A DNA stretch of 64,000 nt, from positions 71,255,276-71,319,275 of the forward strand of contig OZ024890.1 in assembly GCA_964017195.1 (NCBI GenBank), written 5' to 3'. Under the pieces are notes generated by a model. The model worked only from the letters and a program-made list of their open reading frames with translations, was not told the DNA's origin and made no database searches. A program made the position numbers and the translations under genes. Positions 60,201 through 64,000 of the stretch are shown here, in pieces (the stretch's first letter is position 1; each line of letters begins with the position of its first letter). Origin of the DNA: Siderastrea radians (lineage: Eukaryota > Cnidaria > Anthozoa > Scleractinia > Rhizangiidae).

Positions 60201-61665
60201 CGACAAAATCGAAGACTTTCTACACAATAAACTTTTTTTTCGGATAAACCGAGGGATTTGCATTATTATTGGGCCAGTGCGCAGCCTTGCACAGTTAACA
60301 ACACCTTTTTTAGCCTCTGGGAATGCCCCAAACACGCCGGGCCAGCATGAGGCCTGAAGCGGCACTCTAGGAATAACTTTTGTGTTTTTAATCCAGTGGA
60401 GCTCAAACTTTGCAACGTAACAGAGTTCTCAATTGCAAACAATCGTATGATTTTTGTTTCGCGATTTTAACGGTTTTTGGCGGGAAAATGACGTCATACA
60501 AATGACGTCAAAATTTTATTTTCACCTGATGACTGACTTATTGCGCGATTTCAAAAGGATATGATTAGACGAATTCAAATATGAAAAAATAATTGAAAAA
60601 GCTTTATCGGTTCAAAAGATACGACAATCTGAATTTTGAATTTCCCGCCATTTTGTTACTATATTTAGAACTTTTTCAAATTTCAAAATGCAATATCTTT
60701 TGAACCGATAAAGCTTTTTCAATTATTTTTTCACATTTGAATTTGTCTCAACATATTCTTTCCAAATCGTGTACTAGTTTAGTCATACGGTGAAAATAAA
60801 ATTTTGACGTCATCTGTATGACGTCATTTTCCCGCCAAAACCCGTTAAAATCGAAAAACAAAAATCATACGATTGTTTGCAATTGAAAAGTCTGTTATGT
60901 TGCAAAGTTTGAGCTTCACTGGATTAAAAACACAAAAGTTATTCCTAGAGTGCCGCTTCAGGCTTCATGCTGGCCCGGCGTGAAAATGGGTTTTTTTCCC
61001 TAAGGATCGCACATATCGCGCCTACTTTGTTCTTTTAAACAAAAGGAATTTTTTTCGGATGGTCCCAAAAGGATTGAATGCATTTTGGACCTTTGTGCAT
61101 GCAGCTGACAGCGCCAATTAGCTTTTTTCTGCTTTTTGGGGCTAATTCAAAACCCTGAAAAAGTGCAGCACTTTTTAGTATCGCCAAATTCGATGAAAAT
61201 AGTGCCGAATGGAATGTTTTTTGGTGCTGCAACGGGATCTGCGGTGCTTTTGTGCTGGGGCCGTCGCACCAAAACCAGCACTTTTTTGAGGGACCCATCC
61301 CACCCCTCTCAAAACTGAAATTTAAACCTTATCGTCAAAATTGCAGACTTTCTGCACAATAAACTTTTTTTTCTGATAGCCCCGAGGGATTTGCATTATT
61401 ATTGGGCCAGTGCGCAGCCTTGCATGCGCAGTTAACAACACCTTCTTTAGCCTCTGGGAATGCCCCAAAATGGGGTTTTTTCCCCTAAGGATCGCACATA
61501 TCGCGCCCTCTTTGTTCTTTTGAAGAAAAGGAGTTTTTTTCGGATGGTCCCAAAGGGATTGAATGCATTTGGGAGCTTTGTGCATGCAGCGGAGAGCGCG
61601 AGTTAGCTTTTTGAGTTTCTGGGAAGGCCCCAAAATGGGGTTTTTTCCACCTTATCGACAAAATC
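57240..61665 (+). repeat. A/B2 recombinant dimers, second block
   Basis: A-to-B2 joins at ttttttccaccttatcg occur near 57,240, 57,569, 58,391, 58,719, 59,534, 59,862, 60,190 and 61,643, eight against five in the paralogous block at 38.7-40.6 kb. Extra copies include a duplicated 57.8-58.4 / 59.0-59.5 kb unit. Two A monomers here have the tttgctc-tttt-gagcaaa hairpin (58,583-58,600 and 59,727-59,744). Confidence 0.85.
60333..60982. mobile_element. 650-bp foldback MITE
   Basis: Two 289-bp arms (60,333-60,621 and 60,694-60,982) are near-perfect complements of each other around a 72-bp loop. Ends read cacgccgggccagcatga. The element splits the A-monomer word ccccaaaatgggg and is flanked by AAA on both sides (60,330-60,332 and 60,983-60,985), a 3-bp target duplication or microhomology. 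No open frame of note. Four copies of the CRE-like palindrome TGACGTCA lie symmetrically at 60,489, 60,503, 60,805 and 60,819. The matching empty site is at about 40,693. It is a non-autonomous DNA transposon of a family I cannot name. Confidence 0.9.
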
Positions 61666-62330
61666 GCAGCATTTCTACACAATAAACTATTTTTTCTAAT
61701 AGCTTCGAGGGATTTGCATTATTATTGGGCCAGTGCGCAGCCTTGCGCAGCCTTGCGCAGCCTTGCGCAGTTAATAAAACCTTTTTTAGCCTCTGGGAAT
61801 GCCCCAAAATGGGGTTTTTTCCCTAAGGATCGCACATATCGCGCCTTCTTTGTTCTTTTGAACAAAAGGAATTTTTTTCGGATAGTCCCAAAGGCATTGA
61901 ATGCATTTGGGAGCTTTGTGCATGCAGCCGAGAGCGGCAGTTAGCTTTTTTCTGCTTTTTGGGGCTAATTCAAGCCTTGAAAAAGTGCAGCACTTTTTAG
62001 TATCGCCAAATTCGATAAAAATAGTGCCAAATGGAATGTTTCTTGGTGCCCCAACGGGATCTGAGGTGCTTTTGTGCTGGGGCCGTTGCACCAAAACCAG
62101 CACTTTTTTGAGGGACCCACCCCACCCCTCTCAAAACTGAAATTCCCACCTTATCGACAAAATTGCAGACTTTCTACACAATAAACCTTTTTTTCTAATA
62201 GCCCCGAGGGATTTGCATTATTATTGGGCCAGTGCGCAGCCTTACGCAGCCTTTCCAGTTAGCAACACCTTTTTTAGCCTCTGGGAAGGCCAAAAATGGG
62301 TTTTTTTCGCTAAGGATCGCACATATCGCG

Positions 62331-63800
62331 CTTTTCTACACAATAAACTTTTTTTCTGATAGCCCCGAGGGATTTGCGTTATTATTAGGCCAGTGCGCAG
62401 CCTTGCGCAGTCTTGCGCAGTAAACAACACCTTTTTTAGCCTCTGGGAAGGCCAAAAATGGGGTTTTTTCCCTAAGGATCGCACATATCGCATCTTCTTT
62501 GTGCTTTTGCACAAAAGAATTTTTTCGGATGGTCCCAGAGGGATTGAATGCATTTGGGACCTTTGTGCATGCAGTTGAGAGCGCAAATTAGCATTTTTCT
62601 GCTTTTTGGGGCTAATTGAAGCCCTGAAAAAGTGCAGCACTTTTTAGTATCGCCAAATTCGATAAAAATAGTGCCAAATGGAATGTTTCTTGGTGCCCCA
62701 ACGGGATCTGAGGTGCTTTTGTGCTGGGGCCGTTGCACCAAAACCAGCACTTTTTTGAGGGACCCACCCCACCCCTCTCAAAACTGAAATTCCCACCTTA
62801 TCGACAAAATCGCAGACTTTGTACGCAATAAACTTTTTTTTCTGATAGCCCCGAGGGATTTGCATTAATATTGGGCCAGTGCGCAGCCTTGCGCAGCCTT
62901 GCGCAGTGAACCACACCTTTTTTAGGCTCTGAGAAAGCCAAAAATGGTTTTTTTCGCTAAGTATCGCACACATCACGCTTTTCTACACAATAAACTTTTT
63001 TTTCTGATAGCCCCGAGGGATTTGCGTTATTATTAGGCTAGTGCGCAGCCTTGCGCAGCCTTGCGCAGTGACCAACACCTTTTTTAGCCTCTGGGAAGGA
63101 GAGAAATGGGGTTTTTTTCCTAAGGATCGCACATATCGCGCTTTTCTACACAATAAACTTTTTTTCTGATAGCTCCGAGGGATTTGCGTTATTATTAGGC
63201 CAGTGCGCAGCCTTGCGCAGCCTTGCGCAGTGAACAACACCTTTTTTAGCCTCTGGGAAGGCCAAAAATGGGGTTTTTTCGCTAAGGATCGCACATATCG
63301 CGCTTTTCTACACAATAAACTTTTTTTTTTGATAGCCCCAAGGGATTTGCGTTATTATTAGGCCAGTGCACAGCCTTGCGCAGCCTTGCGCAGTGAACAA
63401 CACCTTTTTTAGCCTCTGGGAAGGCCAGAAATGGGGTTTTTTCGCTAAAGATCGCACATATCGCGCTTTTCTACACAATAAACTTTTTTTTCTGATAGCC
63501 CCGAGGGATTTGCGTTATTATTAGGCCAGTGCGCAGCCTTGCGCAGCCTTGCGCAGTGAACATCACCTTTTTTAGCCTCTGGGAAGGCCAAAAATGGGGT
63601 TTTTTCGCTAAGGATCGCACATATCGCGCTTTTCTACACAATAAACTTTTTTTTCTGATAGCCCCGAGGGATTTGCGTTATTATTAGGCCAGTGCGCAGC
63701 CTTGCGCAGCCTTGCGCAGTGAACAACACCTTTTTTAGCCTCTAGGAAGGCCAAAAATGGGTTTTTTCCCTAAGGATCGCACATATCGCACCTTCTTTGT
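62331..63800 (+). repeat. Derived 163-bp simple satellite (A/B2 hybrid monomers)
   Basis: A monomers pass into B2 at catatcgcg|cttttctacac at 62,331 and again five times with the ctacac word at 62,983, 63,146, 63,308, 63,471 and 63,634 (steps 163, 162, 163, 163). Each hybrid unit is one monomer long, B1 is absent, and all units share the private variant gatttgcgttattattagg, unlike gcattattattggg elsewhere. This is a young homogeneous array that grew from one recombinant founder. A normal A-B1-B2 unit sits between (B1 near 62,600). Confidence 0.92.
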
Positions 63801-64000
63801 GCTTTTGGACAAAAGGAATTTTTTTCGGATGGTCCCAGAGGGATTGAATGCATTTGGGACTTTTGTGCATGCAGCTGAGAGCGCCAATTAGCTTTTTTCT
63901 GCTTTTTGGGGCTAATTCAAGCCCTGAAAAAGTGCAGCACTTTTTAGTATCGCCAAATTCGATAAAAATAGTGCCAAATGGAATGTTTTTTGGTGCTGCA
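63801..64000 (+). repeat. Satellite continues to window end (A then B1)
   Basis: An ordinary A monomer is followed by a B1 module (ctaattcaagccctg, atcgccaaattcg) cut by the window edge. The array therefore extends beyond the window. Confidence 0.92.

Larger units (their letters stand above)
50451..62330 (+). repeat. Higher-order satellite array, R subfamily (duplication copy 2)
   Basis: Thirteen B1 modules lie between 50,890 and 61,945, plus a truncated one near 53,920. From 52.3 kb onward it parallels the 32.8-41.1 kb block unit by unit. It lacks the unit found at 36.06-36.55 kb and carries extra A/B2 dimers at 57.2-60.2 kb. It is interrupted at 60,333 by a 650-bp foldback element. No gene is recognised. 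Confidence 0.92.

Noticed and set aside
1..64000. CRISPR array or rRNA spacer repeats
   Set aside because: Repeats are head-to-tail without unique spacers and much longer than CRISPR units. No rRNA gene motif is present. The genome is eukaryotic.

Overview
This is a eukaryotic, probably metazoan, non-genic window. It is dominated by one complex satellite array that covers most of the 64 kb. The cellular features point to an animal genome: a GT-AG intron, a PIF/Harbinger-type DNA transposon encoding a Myb/SANT protein and a DDE transposase, foldback MITEs and a minisatellite. A cnidarian such as a coral or sea anemone is my best guess, but this rests on recollection of similar small inverted-repeat elements and not on any diagnostic gene. 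I see no intact host gene, no rRNA, no confident tRNA and no CRISPR array.

Satellite architecture. Almost every base outside four insertions belongs to a repeat whose ancestral monomer is about 163 bp. Three diverged monomer types can be aligned by eye. Type A carries the ccccaaaatgggg motif and a tttgtgc/gcacaaa hairpin. Type B1 carries atcgccaaattcg and ggggccgttgcacc. Type B2 carries cttatcgacaaaatc, acacaataaac and gatttgcattattattggg. They are arranged A(1-5)-B1-B2, giving higher-order units of about 490, 654 or 818 bp. About 75 B1 modules are present. B2 tails define three subfamilies in blocks: W (1-6.8 kb), L (6.8-27.2 and 41.1-50.4 kb) and R (27.2-41.1 and 50.5-64 kb). The first 1.35 kb is in the opposite orientation. 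Long near-identical duplications and in-register recombinant monomers (38.7-40.6, 57.2-61.7 and 62.3-63.8 kb) record repeated unequal exchange.

Insertions. (1) 12,395-18,444 is a 6.05-kb non-satellite island containing small inverted-repeat elements, an 89-bp minisatellite and one weak coding candidate; the uninterrupted paralogue of its target lies at 25,639. (2) 28,680-32,804 is a 4.1-kb Harbinger-like transposon with 39-bp perfect terminal inverted repeats and two convergent genes. One internal TAG breaks the Myb gene and two break the transposase. A 177-bp foldback element is nested between the genes. (3) 60,333-60,982 is a 650-bp foldback MITE with 289-bp arms; its paralogous empty site is at about 40,693. 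(4) 20,695 and 41,261 carry matching short A-rich replacements.

The most unusual signal is in the A-monomer hairpin: both arms change together in different array segments (GTGC/GCAC, GTTC/GAAC, GCTC/GAGC). This indicates either structure-preserving selection or templated quasi-palindrome correction.
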